DNA of 64,000 bases from Orychophragmus violaceus (lineage: Eukaryota > Streptophyta > Magnoliopsida > Brassicales > Brassicaceae): assembly GCA_030180135.1 (NCBI GenBank), contig CM058229.1:41195522-41259521 (forward strand). The letters are read 5' to 3'. The translations under genes were made by a program, and so were the position numbers. The notes under the pieces were generated by a model. That model worked only from the letters and a program-made list of their open reading frames with translations, was not told the DNA's origin and did no database searches. Below, piece after piece: positions 22,745 to 35,151 of the stretch (the first letter of the stretch is position 1; each line of letters begins with the position of its first letter).

Positions 22745-25700
22745 ATGATGGCGGCCTTGCAGGTTGTACGGTTGTGTCCAAGTTGCCTGCAACGGGTACA
22801 TCTTCTTCGATTGACTCGCTTTGACGCGCAAAGTAATAAAACATTTTGTACACTTAGCCGTAATCCAACCTACAATTAAGATGAATATTGAAAATTTTTT
22901 TAATAAAATTTACATTGAACTCGCCCGTTGACGGAATCTGCAGCTTCCTTGGACGTCCCGGTGGTCTCCTCACTTTAGGAGGTGCAAGGCTACCACCACC
23001 TACATCTTCCTTCCTAGGGAGAAGTGTGGTAACGTCCGGGACAGGCATGATTAAGCCGGCGTATGCAAGTTTGCGGTATTGATTTGTATAATGAACCCCA
23101 ACGAGTGTGTCAACCTGGGTGCCTGCGCGTATGGCGGCTGCAATGGCGTGTTCACAGGGTATTCCAATGAATTGGAACTCACGGCATGTACAGCTTTCCT
23201 CCAAAAGGTGGACTGCAAATGAGACACCTTTGTCATCTCGGACCTCGTAGATACTGTCGTCAATCTTCATCACTTCATAGTTGCTTGATTTGTTGTAGCT
23301 CTTAACGATCGTTTCTTGGATCTTTGGATTTAACACAAAATATGTTGCATTGGCAGAGTCCCTTCTGAGAGCAAACCAAGCCACAAGGGTTGTGCGGATG
23401 GTTTCAAGAATGGAGATTACGGGAAAGTCCCTAACACTGGAAAGGACCTTGTTTAACGACTCTGAGATGTTACTTGTCATTACGTTGTACCTCTCCCCAA
23501 CAAAGTGGGATCTTGTCCAGTGCTCAAATCCAATGTCCGTTAGGTAGTCGGCGCAAGCCCTGTCAATGGCGGTGATTTTTGCAAATATTCTCTCAAATTC
23601 AGCCAAAGTGTATGCCCGTCCTGCTTGAGATACAAGATAACCCAGATTATGTGACTTGAATTTGCTTTCAACGTTCCGCTTCAAGTGAACTATACAACAA
23701 GCATGGGAAGCCATGGGATACACCTATCAACAATGTGAGACAACCAAGTTAATGGCAATGTTACGATTACGTTAACCTAATTAACAGATATCAATATTTT
23801 CTATAAACCTTCTTAAGCGCGTTGTATATTGAAGCAAGCCGGTCTGAAACAATGACTAGGTCATGCTCATCGGGTACAACTCCAGAAAGTTTCGTAAGAA
23901 ACCATTCCCATGGTTCATGATTTTCGCTATAGACAATCCCAAATCCAATTGGGAATATTTGGAAATTTCCATTTTGTGTACTTGCTGCCAATAAACACCC
24001 ACCCTAACGTCCGGCAAGGTGAGTCCCGTCGATGACTATCACTTTCCTCATGTACGGATATCCCCTGGCACACGCACTAAGAGAGAAGAACATGTACTTG
24101 AATCGTTGTATCACTTTATCATCAGTCTCTGTTTGCAATCCAACTACGGAATCCGGGTTGCTTTCAAGGAGGTTGTTGAAATATAATGATATTAGTGCGT
24201 AACTCCCCATAGATGTCCCCAACGCATTGTCCAATGCCAACTCACGTGCACGCCATGACTTCCAATAGCTGACGTGTAAGCTATATTCCTTCCTCAACAT
24301 ACGTCTCAGCTCGCATGCCCGAGGTCCTCTCCCTCCGACCGTGTATCGACTGCGCATTATGTCACCAATCACAGAAGTCGAGGCACACCTATGAAAGTTT
24401 CCCCTAGCATCCACACTGCAAGTATGGTTCAGCAACGTTTTACGGACTTCAAAACGTGTCTTGTCATCCATCAAAGTTGTGTAGACTCGCCATGGGCACC
24501 CGTCTCCTACGCACACGGCGATTACAATGTTGGAGGCTGATTTGGCAAACCGGAAATGGAACTTCTTGTTTATTGCATGGATGGCAAGCTTCAAACGACA
24601 ATCCTTCTGGCTACGGAATATTCTATCAATGAATACTTCGTCGCCCTCGTAATCTGCATCTTGTAGAGCTGACTCCAAGTCATCTGAAGACAGAATAACA
24701 CATTATCAGTTAACTACGTTGACAAATAACCAAGTTTCCACACAAAGTTAATTGCATCTTGTACCATATAACTACAAACCAGTAAAGTTAACATTTCACA
24801 CCGTGTATAGGTTATCAAACTCATTAACATTAAAGAATATTGGTTTAACATTGAACTATACACATTGTAGATGTACCTTCAACTTCGGGATCGTCAAAAT
24901 AAGGAGGAGCATCCCTCTCATGTAAGGCAGGCGTTATACGGTTCTCGATAATTGGTGCAATTGGTAACGTTGGATCCATAATGTTTGGTCCTAATGACCT
25001 TGTTTACGGCAATCTAGGCAATGTGATTCTTGATTCAGATGGACCTGTAACATCATTCCCATCGACCACAACCGCTTTTCCTTTGCTGCCATCCTCAGCG
25101 GCCTGAGGCATGATGGGTAAACCTTGTGTTACATGTTCAGGACCAAGGGGTGGATAAACAATTGGGTCGCTGCTTGTTTCTACAAAATTACCACATCTTT
25201 TATGAGTAATAACCCGTATAAGTCGAGAAGGCTTTTAACATAACAAATTTAACATTTTAGGAAACTTTGTCTACGCAATGTACCTTCAGTTGTGGGGGAA
25301 TTTTCCCCTTCCGGATCAAAAAAAAGATCTCCTGAGGTGGCGTATTCAGTTGATACGTCATTGTAGCTATATTCTGTAGATGGTGATGGGGTTCTTAAGA
25401 CAGTGCATGGCGACATCTCACTGTTTCTAAAGTTCCCTGTCAGATTAAGATCCACCACCCTAGCATTCTCATCTCCATGCTCTACGTGACGAATACCGGA
25501 CCCGAAGTACTTTGTGACGGCGGCCAACTTAGCAGTGAAAGGTACATCTGCATTTAGGAGAGTCAACCCATTCATTATCACTTTCTCGTTAACCAAATAT
25601 AAACTCAGCTTTCATCAAAATCATCTTACCAGACCGTAGTGTGAACTGTTTACCACATTACCATTTTATATTTGTTATATGATATCTGAAAACAACAGTT

Positions 25701-26355
25701 ACCTTGTATTGTTGTAAACTTATCTGTTATTACCTTGCTCTGGATTAACAGATGTTGGGGTGTATAGTGATTTATAAACGAAATCGCCCCATCCTCCTGC
25801 TTGATCTCTACTTGTCTCACCTCCACAAATGTGAGTGCTCAAGAAGTCAAGGGATCGTCCTCCCTGACATGTACTGCTCTCACCTGTATGAAACCCACTT
25901 CCATTTAACACCTCCTTGTTTTTCAAGACGGGTTCTGGTACCACACAGTCGTACATCTCCGTGTTTGCCTGATATGAACTAGGTACCACACCCTCTTCCA
26001 CGTCCTTCTTCTTCTCTATGGGAGATGGTAGTAGCCGAACCCGCAGGTAGACCTCGTGGAGATCAGCACGTATCACCATGAACAGCAGAGCATCGTCCGT
26101 ATCTTTTATAGGGATTGGTTCATGCTTACTCCAATCGGGACCCAACATCCACTGGGGCCATTGATACGTGAGCTCGACCACCTCTCCTTTTTTGGGCAGA
26201 GTGTGTTCTTTGACCGCTTGGACAAGATCCTCATATGTCAGCCTCTCTTTCATTGTGATGGTAAAATCCCGTCCGTCAAGCTCGGGGTCGTGAAACCAAG
26301 CACCGTCTTCGCGCCTCTCCCACTTTCCACGAAACACTCGAACCGTCTGAGCCAT
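22745..26355 (-). pseudogene. Mutator-like (MuDR/MURA) transposase, broken
   Basis: Minus-strand gene in several exons. 26355-25734 is the plant-specific N-terminal domain (MAQTVRVFRGKW..). 25596 down to about 25289 and about 25180-24890 are low-complexity linkers. 24678-24004 and 24003-23805 hold the MULE core with VIDGTHLAGR (first Asp) and VSDRLASI (second Asp). 23723-22890 holds NISESLN (Glu) and the SWIM finger CTCREFQFIGIPCEHA, then an AT-hook-like PPGRPRK. A last exon at about 22830-22745 encodes a CCHC knuckle (CTRCRQLGHNRTTC). Lesions: TAG at 24004-24006, where the family has a sense codon right after the first Asp motif, and an in-frame TAA at about 25008. The enzyme cuts and pastes Mutator elements; this copy cannot make full-length protein. 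Confidence 0.85.
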
Positions 26356-27750
26356 CTAGTACACAGGAAAAGTAGGGTAAGGGGTCTACGCTCTTTGCTG
26401 AGGAACAAATTAAAATGAGGATAAGTTAATAATTCACCAAGTTTTATAGGTTTGGTTTACCTTTCTCTTCACCTGATATTAATGCTACTCAACAACCTTA
26501 ATCGGACAATATTGAGGAGAGGGTGAGTTAATATGAAAGAAGGATTGATGAACTTTTTGCTTCAGTTAATGTGGAGAAAGTGTAACCGGCGTTGGTGATA
26601 AATATAGTCGGATGTCATACTCTGTTTGCAGATATTTTTTGGCCATGAAACAATTATTCTTGTAAACTAATAGTATTAAAAGATAAACAATGAGTTCATT
26701 TTGTAAATTAATTCTGTGTTCCTCCTTCGTTGACACAGGCGGCGCAAGACTTTGGGAAGCTGCGTTTTCAGATTGCCAAATCCAGTAAGATCTTGTCAGG
26801 TTTGTAGGGGACATGACCAATAAATGAGAGTACGTCATGGAGGTGCAGAGGTTAGAGGGTTCTTAGGGGTAATACAGGGATTATTATAGAATGTTAATCT
26901 TTAGAAACTAATTTCCTAACTAACTAACCCCCCTTATTCATTTCGATATCATAAACCCCCTCCCCCCCCCACCTAACTAACCCATTAATTTATACTTTTT
27001 ATATAATTAAACCTAATATGATTAGTTATTTTTTTCACTTAAAAAGAAAAGAAAGACATTGTTAATAATTCATCATATGAGATTTAATCGCTTAGATACT
27101 ACTTATATACATTTAGAAATAATAAGTTTTAACTGAACAAATAGATTGATGTATATAATTTATATTTTCATATAATTCTTAATTTAGATCGAATATAAAA
27201 TGTAATAAATATATATATATATATATTTAATATTATAAATAAAATTTAAATATTTACTTTAAAAACTATTTTCTATATTTTATGAATTTTTGGAGACTTT
27301 TAATACATTTAGAAAGAAAAGGTTTTGATTAAACAAATGAGTTGATTTTTATGATTCATATTTTATTGAAATTATTTAATTTTTAGATCGAATATTAAAT
27401 ATAAAATAAATATTTATTTTAAATATCAAAATTTAATTATTTACTTTTAAAAACTAGTTTCTATATTTTCTGTTGGAGATTTTCTATAATTTATAGTAAT
27501 TTCTTATGTTTAAATCTTTATATATTAAAATAGAATCTTCTAAAAATAAAAACTAAACAACTCTAAGTGGATATATGTTTAAAAATCACTGAAACCCAAT
27601 TAGTAAACGGTTTAAATGAATCAATCCATTTAGACTAGCTAACACATGTTGCTTAAACGGATTTAAACGAGTTTATTTTCATACACCATCCCGTTTAGGA
27701 CGTTCGATGCAAAAATGTCATTATAATATTCCTAGATGAGATGAAGGAAG
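26356..27750. other. AT-rich intergenic region
   Basis: Poly-C and poly-pyrimidine tracts at about 26930-26975, then about 750 bp of AT-rich DNA with an (AT)n run near 27205-27226. Nothing coding recognised. Confidence 0.4.
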
Positions 27751-27829
27751 CTTTTTTAAGTTTTTTTTTTCACTCAAACATATATACTGATTTCATTTAA
27801 GATATTCAAAATGTTTAAATATCAATGCA

Positions 27830-28385
27830 TGTCTTTTAAGACCAATGGCTTAAGCTAGGCAGGAACAATACAATCTAAAATAGCATGATAAAGGGGGAAA
27901 TCTGAAATGTTAGTGGCTAGAGAATCCGCTAGGCCATTGGCTTCGCGCTTAACACAGGAGAAAGATGAGGCTAAGTACCTCTAAGGCCGGAACACTTCAG
28001 AGATAAGGTCCTTGAGAGTGGGCTGCGGGTCAGTGCCTTGGAGTGCATTCATAAGTCCCTTGCAATCCATTTCGAATATAACATGCTCCTTTCCCAAACA
28101 AGTCATAGCCTAAACGAGGGCCATTGCTTCAGCATGAATAGGAGAAATCGCTAGCAGATATGATTTAGCCCCAATCCATAAAACATGAGCATTGACATCT
28201 CTAAGAATCCACCCAACTCCAGTAATCTTGAGATATTTATGCCAAGAAGCATCTACATTGCATTTTATATGGCCGATTGGAGGAGGGATCCATCTTTGTA
28301 CCTGAGAAGGGAGTTGAGGTATTTGAGACGGCACGATGCTCACTTGATGCAGCTGTTTCCACTCCTTAGCATCGTCAATGGCCAT
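27830..28385 (-). pseudogene. RNase H-like (RVT_3) domain of the LINE
   Basis: The frame 28385-28110 carries WIPPPIGHIKCNVDASW, GVGWILRD and IHAEAMAL, the Asp/Glu pattern of the plant LINE-associated RNase H-like domain. A TAG at 28110-28112 interrupts it. The same frame then continues with VIFEMDC (next Asp) and KREANGLADSLA to about 27850, so one nonsense change is the main lesion here. Confidence 0.7.
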
Positions 28386-28665
28386 CTGGAGAGTCTCTTG
28401 AGCTCTAATGTCTCGACATGAGAAGCAACATTCCGGGATTCCAGCGTCTCCATATGATCCATGGCCAAAGATTCAGATTCTCCTTAGCATAATCCGTAAT
28501 ATCTCAATCAAAACCCATATCTGCTGCCATATGAGAGTAGGTGGAACCAGCAGAATATGGGTGATGGAGCGAGGTTAGGGGAGACAAGCTCCAGACTAGG
28601 CAAGCATACAGACAAGTGAAGATGAGATGGTCAATTGATTAATCTTGGTCAGTGCATCTCGGACA

Positions 28666-29613
28666 TTAGGCATCCTTAGTCATATGTTTCTTCTTCATTA
28701 AAGTCATGACTGGAATAGCTTGGTTGATACTTTTCCTCCCTCTCTGCAGATTACCTGATGGGATAAACTCTCCATCCTCTGGTTTCGAGATGTCAACCTG
28801 GGATCCACCTTGAGAAGAATGGTGGCCATATAAATCCCCATAGGGTTTCTTTTTGTTCTGCAGCTGGTGAAGCTCCATAATGTACTGCTTCTGGCAATGA
28901 TATATGTCATGAGTTAGTCTATTACATTCTGGAGAGCTTCTCGTAGTCAAATTCATGAGTAACTAACTCGCCCGATTTGAATTTATATGCTTTCTGAAAA
29001 CACAAGGGTTCCTCAGTTAGAATCAAGACTCTAGCTCGAACATACTCCAGTGAGTTGGACCTCTTAGCATGTGGTTTTCCTTTTTCCACTTCTCTTATTT
29101 CCTTCGCTATAGATATAATAGCATCGTCCATGAGGAGGTGGATAGGAACACCTTTGATGCGAACCCAGAATGGAATCCTGGTCAGGAAGTCCGTTTCTGG
29201 TGCTGGGCTCCATCTTTCTCATGTGAGCATCCATCCGTGAATGAACCAGGGAGTTTTAGCAAGAGTAGCTTCAAACCAGGGAGCTTTAGCAAGAGTAGCT
29301 TCAAGGTGTTCTGGAAGCGAAACTGAATCTTTTCTTTTGCAATACTTCTTCCCAAAACCTTCTCCTTGAGCTCCCAGATCTGAGGAAGAGAAACTATGAC
29401 ATTATCTCCCTTTAAGGCGTCAGTTTTTAGAATCCTGACGATGATACTGTTTGCATGCTCTTCCAAAATCTGGTCGTTGTCGATGTCTCGGACTTCGACA
29501 GGGCTATCGAGGTTGACCCTTTGTCGATCCTTGATAAGCTGGATGATATCTTCGTCTTTCCTTTTAGGGTTTTTCATCTCAACCACAGATAAGCCTCTCA
29601 AGTGTGCGAACAA
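28666..29613 (-). pseudogene. LINE ORF1-like protein (DUF4283 and zinc-knuckle region), frameshifted
   Basis: 29613-29182 encodes the N-terminal part: an acidic KRKDEDI start, then VRDIDNDQILEEHANSIIVRIL and KEKVLGRSIAKEKIQFRF, matching the DUF4283 opening. 29131-28922 continues in another frame (KEIREVEKGKPHAKR.., ELVTHEFDYEKLSRM). 28956-28666 gives the LTHDIYHC piece of the C-terminal zinc knuckle. At least two frameshifts separate these parts. ORF1 proteins of plant LINEs bind the element's RNA. A 30-bp tandem duplication lies in the first frame. Confidence 0.65.
29244..29304 (-). repeat. 30-bp tandem duplication within LINE ORF1
   Basis: The unit at 29251-29280 is repeated at 29281-29304 with one change (GAGTTTTAGC versus GAGCTTTAGC) and is preceded by a partial unit AACCAGG. 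In the protein frame it duplicates LKLLLLKLPG, so the frame is kept. It probably arose by replication slippage after decay began. Confidence 0.85.
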
Positions 29614-30040
29614 AAACTGGGGAGAGAAGTGAACCCTAATGAAGACCTTGGAGAACCTTCTCTAAACCCCAGAGAGTAAACCCCCAAATCGATTAGAGGA
29701 AATTAGGGTTTGAAATTTTTAGATCTGTCACGAACTATCCTAGATCTGCTTCGCTTGTATCTCTTCTTGTCCTGAGAAACCCTCGAGAGGGCTCAGGAGA
29801 ACCTTCACCAGATCGTAGAGATCCCTAGCTCAATATCTCGAGCTTCTCGGAGAGAAGGAGAGTATTTCTCTTAGAATCTCTGTACAGATCCTTAAACTCT
29901 GAAACTGTAAACAGTTTCTCGAAAAAGTGAGGTAGAAGAGAAGATCTCAGCCAGATTGGAAGCCGGAATCTGAAGAAACGACGGCGAGCGGCGGATTCAG
30001 GGTTCGTGGGTTAAGTTTTTTTAAGTTTAGAGAGAAGAGG

Positions 30041-30300
30041 AACTTTTAGGTTACAATCTCTAAATATGCATTTTTGTGTGTTTAGTTTAGTTTGCTTTTA
30101 TCAATTGTTTTGTTGAATAAAAAATATTTAATGTTCTTTTTACAGCTTGTACTTTCAACAATGACAATCATTTATGTTATAACTTTTTATTTTCAATTCT
30201 AGTTTTTGTTTTATTAACCAAAACATTCTTGATCATAAAGTCAATACAATTTCCTGGATTGAGATGAACATTTCAAGATTCCTCTCAAATAGAGATTTGA
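30041..30300. other. Short AT-rich spacer
   Basis: No feature recognised between the LINE and the left edge of the large duplication. Confidence 0.4.
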
Positions 30301-30847
30301 ATATAGAGCCTGGCTTCCACTCTTTTGGAAGGGTCATAGACCAAGAACTACGTAGTTCAATTCACTTCTAACTTCCAATATATCAGAATGTGGAGGAAGT
30401 TTATTCTGCAAAAAAATAAAAATTAATTATACAATATACTCATCATTTTAACATGTATTAGTAAAAAGTATTGATACATTATATAAAAGTACATAACGTG
30501 GATCGGATGTTTGTCCCAAAAAAAAGTGGATCGGATTTCCCTAAAATCTCAAAATGTTCACATATATATTCGTCGAGAAATAACAATGCGAATTCGGCTC
30601 ATTTCAGTCTTGTATTATTGCTAGAAAACTTTGCCTCAGTCAAATTCTAAACGACCTAACCCACATAGGTCGATCATGCATCATAATAGTGTCCTTCTAC
30701 CCATTCTCATATTTACCATAATGTAGTGTTCTTTTTTTTATTTAACATTTCCCGATATAGGTTTGTTTGTGCTTATTAATAAGCGACTTGACCTATCTTA
30801 AATTATCAAATTTGACCGATTCCTATAAACCCCACAGCTCATATATC

Positions 30848-31044
30848 TGACAGAATGTATCACAGGGGAAAGAGGTGGAGAGTTGTGAAAAGAGTTTTCT
30901 GAGTATTATGCTAAATGAGCTAATACAATATACGTACAAAACAATTAATTGCATAGCTGCATGTAATTACAGGGATTAGCAATATACAATAGTAAATACG
31001 AGATATGCAAAGATATATAATGATATGTAGGAATATTCGTAACA
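30848..31044 (-). repeat. Possible 3' LTR of the host Copia element
   Basis: Downstream of the RNase H end the minus strand has a purine tract (complement of 31045-31055) followed by TGTTACGAATATTCC, a typical PPT-LTR junction. The far end is guessed at TGACAG (30848), which would give a 197-bp LTR ending in CA. No partner LTR was found, so the boundary is tentative. Copy at about 39872-40068. Confidence 0.35.
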
Positions 31045-32659
31045 CCCTCAACTTGGATCAGGATGTCGTGGATGCCTAACTTATTGAGAAACATACGCAG
31101 TTCCTTTCTTCCTAATGACGTTGTGAGAATGTATGCGAGTTGGTCTTGTGTGCGGACATGAGTGGTTGCGATTGTTCCTTCAAGTATCAGGTCAGGGATA
31201 TAATGACAATCAAGCACTATATGTTGTGTTCTTTCATGTTGCACATGACACGCATGAGCCGATCGTGAGACGCTCCAAGATAAAGGAGTAGCCTTTTAAC
31301 CATATTAGTTCTTGTGTTAGGAATGCCATCGCCTTATATTCTAGAAGAACAACTAATCGTTGGTTCTTTGCCTGTTTTCCTAGAGATGGTTGTGTCGCAA
31401 GGTTGAACAAAATAACCCATGAAAGATCTACAATACAAGAAAATAACGTTTTGATGACTGCACTAGAAGTCACAAAATACTCGTTAACTTAGGTTTTACG
31501 ACTAAATAAAAACTAAATTGTGTAGTTGTAAATATTTAATCGTTAAATTGTATAATTGTAAAAATAGTCGCCAACTAGCGAAAAGAAAAAGAGATAAGAT
31601 GTGAATATTGGGAAAATAATAATTTTTAATAAGTTTGAATATTAGTTTTAGAAATGTTATAGTATTTAAGTTTTAGTAATTAGATTTTGGTTTATACTTT
31701 GGATTTTAGAGTTTATCTAAAGTATGAATAACCAAAGAAAAATTGGTGGCGACATGACTATCTCATAAAGCCACGATTATCTGTGAATAAGGTCATAGCT
31801 ATTAGAATAAGTTTCTATTTTATTTGTGTTTCTATGAATGAGGAAAAGAAAGTGCTAAATTTCAATTACATACACAGTTTAAGCGATTAAGTAACCACTA
31901 ATAGGGAAACAAATGGTGACTATAAGTTGAAGTCGCACAAAACCGCTATAATATGACTGATACTCGACTACTTTGCGACCCGACGAAAGAGTCGTACGTT
32001 AGTGGCCAAATTAGTGACTACTTGGCGACTAATTTTTCCGATGTCGATTATAACCGTTAATAAGTCGTAGTTTGGCGACTAAACTTGTGACTACTTTTTG
32101 GTCATAAATTAGCGAATTATATACGACTATATATTTCTAGTCACAACACAGTCACAAAATAATCTCTAAGAGTTAGAATTTTTTACAACTACAAATATAA
32201 TCACAAAAATGTTGTTTTGTTGTAGTGTTACGAGCGAAGGAGCATGCAGCCCAATCAGAATCGCACCATCCTTTCAAGGAAAATTCTAAGTTATTCGAGC
32301 GAAATTTACCTTGGCCATGATAAGATTTCAAATGCCAAACCACTCTAATGGCTGCATCCCAATGATCACTTCTCGGATTTTGCATAAATTGAGCCAATGT
32401 TTGGATTGAGTATGATAACTCTGGTCGTGTCACTGACAAGTAAATCAATCTCCCCATAAGCCTCTGATATATTTCCGGTTTCTCAGGCAATGCAGACTTT
32501 GACAGAGAGAGTTTGTGATTTTTCTCCATCGGTAAACTCGATGGTTTTGAACCAAGCAAACCGGTTTCTGAGATGATATCTAGCACATACTTTCTTTTTG
32601 ATAGATAGAAACCTTGATAATTTCTTGCAACCTCGATCCCTAGAAAGTACTTTAGTGAT
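31045..32659 (-). pseudogene. Host Copia: RT/RNase H remnant, copy in D1
   Basis: 32659-32228 encodes LKYFLGIEVARN, then LDIISETGLLG and RLIYLSVTRPELSYSIQTLAQFMQ, and CDSDWAACSFAR, the RT-RNase H junction of Copia. After the MITE the frame resumes (GYFVQ.. with a degenerate SSAEAEYRAM equivalent). It ends with HERTQHIVLDCHYIPD and HVRTQDQLAYILT (31244-31045). A stop lies within the AEAEYR equivalent. The upstream part of the same element lies at 43139-44660 beyond the Gypsy insertion. Confidence 0.85.
31426..32227. mobile_element. CACTA-like MITE, D1 copy
   Basis: 802-bp non-coding insertion that splits the Copia RNase H frame exactly between CSFAR and GYFVQ. The right end reads TTGTTGTAGTG, the complement of CACTACAACAA. 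The left end, ATCTACAATACAAG, is a degraded version of the same. The interior is full of GCGACTA/TAGTCGC and TTGGCGACT motifs typical of plant CACTA-derived MITEs. A 3-bp target duplication is not evident. No transposase. Confidence 0.7.
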
Positions 32660-33864
32660 TGATAGGGGTCTAGTTTTATCCTATTCTACTGCAAGTGCAC
32701 AGTCAAGTGATTGTAGTATATAGGGTATCGAATCCACAGAGACTCCAGTTTCGATAGATCAAGAACGGTAGAGATTTAAACTAAGAAGAAAGCAATGTAA
32801 TGTAAACTAAATAGCAGTGCAAGAAAGTAAACAAGTAGCAAGATTATCGGTTGTGAAAGCAGTTAATTAAGGGCGCTAATTCTAGGGTGTTCTCAGGAAA
32901 TCAGACAAGCAGACAGTTCATTCAGTAAGGATCTAATTAAGCACAGTTCTAGAACTCAAAACATGGATATAGAATTAACCAACTGTCGTTGCGAGAATTC
33001 TCTAAGTCTAAGTGCAGCAATCCAAATTCCTTTGCAATTACTAACAGATTAAACCAGCTTTAATTCCAAGTTTGATATGTTCACAATTAAACTAAACCAA
33101 ATTCCTTTGCGAGAAGTTTAATTGCTCAACCTAAATAGTTCAGATTCTAAACCACACTTTTGTGTCGTATTTAGCAACCTAAGATCTAGATTCTAAGTGA
33201 TCAGGTTAGAGCTAGCATTAAACACAATTTAGATCGAAGAACAGATATGTTATGAATCTTTAACTGAATTAAACAAGTCTAGCAAGTCATGAAATCCTTA
33301 ATGAGAAACCCTAAACCTAACTATGAATCTACTCAGACATAGAAGATGTAAACATAATCAATGAATAATTAGATATCATAAAAGGGATTAAACAAGTAAA
33401 GGGGTCCGAAATCTTCTCCAAAATAAAGGTGTAGTACAGGATCAGATCAGCCCCAAAGCTCTAAAAACTCTCTGCTCTAAATTATCAATGGTGTCTGTAA
33501 AATAAAGTCTAAAACCTAATTAATATAGCTAATCACGTCTTGGGGCTTCTGTGTAATATTCTGGAACTTCTGGGTTTTTCTGCAAAATCTCATAACTTCA
33601 ATAAACCGCCGAGATCTGGCCCATTCGCATAGTGCAACGACCGATGCAGGTGTGCGTCGATCGTTGCATGATCCCAAAACTGGACAGTGAGTTCTCTCTC
33701 TCGGACCAAATCTCCAAATCACTCCAATAAGCTCCATAATCACCACATTAGCTCCAAACGTGTGTGTACCTAATAAAACCTGTAAAAGACTCTAAAGAAA
33801 CACAAATAGACTCTAAAACACACTTATATCATAGTCTAAAACTAGTAAAAACCATGATATATCA
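32660..33864 (-). repeat. Gypsy LTR-a (3' LTR)
   Basis: 1205 bp, plus-strand ends TGATAGGGG and ATATATCA. It contains variant dyads GCAACGACCGATGC (33634) and GCGTCGATCGTTGC (33654), 20 bp apart. Flanked on the outside by GTGAT. Confidence 0.92.
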
Positions 33865-35151
33865 ACTCCCCCACACTTAGCCTTTGCTTGTCCTCAAGCA
33901 AAACAAAGAACTAGAATGTATTGAAGGGGTTTGAAAACTCTTCAGAAACTCTTTTATCGTAGAAGCAACAACACTCAGATTCCCCTTAGTAATCCACTGA
34001 AAGATTTCACCTGCAGACATCAAGACCAACATATACTTCCCCCACACTTAGCAATTGTCCTAAGTAAACTCCACTTTCACATCCATGCATTCAAATTCAC
34101 CATACTGACTTCTGCAAGTATTTAAGTGCGGTCTCACCTAAGGAGTATCGATCAAAGGCACATGGACTCTTACCTTGTCAGCTCTAGACCACCATACTAT
34201 CTTTCTTTGGTCCCTTTCTTCTCTTTTCCCTTCCTTAGCATTCTGATTTTCCCCATTGGGTATCATTTTTTTATTATCAGTGCTCTTCCCATTAAGGGGT
34301 GTACTTTGGACACATTCCATGGATGCACAGGATATGATAGTTGTAGCTACCACTCCCAGAGACCACTTCGGAGTTACTAACTCATCCTCAGTTTATTATC
34401 TTTTTTTTTAACTTTATGGAAGGGGAGAAGGGAACAAAATAGGACAGGTTTACAGGCTGTGTCAGAACTAACAAGGGAATCCGACACAAGGTATACCAAG
34501 CCCTTAGGTGAGAAAATTAAGTCAGTATTAAGGTGAAGTCAGTAAAAGGATCCTCTGATACCTGAAGTGATGTGGGTTTCTTCAGTAGGTTGATCTGTTA
34601 TGGGGTTTTCTAATAGTCATAGATCATCTGCAAACTAGTCCCAATGGTTACTTAAGTTCCTGCAAGTGCTAATCTTCTAAAAAAATCATTGTTTCCTACT
34701 TAAACTGTTTTGACTCGATAAAAAAAATTTTGAAAACTGGACTGACTCTAAGAAAACAGAAAGATAAAGTCAGTAGCACCTCCCCCACACTTAAGACACA
34801 CTGTCCCCAGTAGTGTCAAGCTAAGGTTCGGTAAAAAGAAAAATAAAGAAAAGATGAAATTATGTATGTCGGATTTTTACCTCTGTCGCACATGCATCGA
34901 CCGTTGCACTAGGTGCGTCGATCGTTGCAGGGCGATTTTTCGTCGGGTGTCGATCGTTGCTCAGGACCGCAACGATCGCTGCAATGCGATTATGTCCGAG
35001 ACCTGCAGACAAACTCACCAAAAACAGAAACGAAACGTAAAATCCTACAAAAACACTAAAAATAAAATAAAAACATTAAAAACCTAACAGTGGGTTGCCT
35101 CCCACTCAGCGCTTGTTTAAGGTCAGTAGCTTGACCGGACGAACAAGATTT
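33865..35151 (-). other. 3' non-coding part of the Gypsy element with three polypurine-like tracts
   Basis: No pol gene. The minus strand has TAAGTGTGGGGGAG-type purine tracts three times, as complements of 33865-33878, 34036-34050 and 34780-34794; only the first abuts the LTR. Dyad pairs with GTTGC arms start at 34894/34915 and 34947/34969. Confidence 0.7.

Larger units (their letters stand above)
27751..30040 (-). mobile_element. Internally deleted LINE (non-LTR retrotransposon)
   Basis: The minus-strand order is 5' leader (about 30040-29620), ORF1-like DUF4283 region (29613 to about 28660), RNase H end of ORF2 (about 28385-27830) and an A-rich tail (poly-T on plus at about 27752-27771). 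Endonuclease and reverse transcriptase are missing, so about 3 kb or more was lost between ORF1 and RNase H. No target duplication could be identified. It would need an active relative to move. Confidence 0.7.
30301..33864. repeat. Large segmental duplication, copy D1
   Basis: Matches 39324-43133 (copy D2) at an offset of 9023-9024. It includes a Copia fragment, the MITE and a full Gypsy LTR. In the first 2.35 kb I find only about three differences: one T indel near 30323, G/A-type changes at about 31751 and 32458. This indicates a very recent duplication. Confidence 0.92.

Noticed and set aside
22508..26975. G-run and C-run as Mutator terminal inverted repeats
   Set aside because: Only homopolymer similarity; flanking bases do not pair and no 9-bp duplication was seen.
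33865..35151. Env-like or host-captured gene in the Gypsy 3' region
   Set aside because: No frame longer than about 80 codons and no membrane or domain signature.
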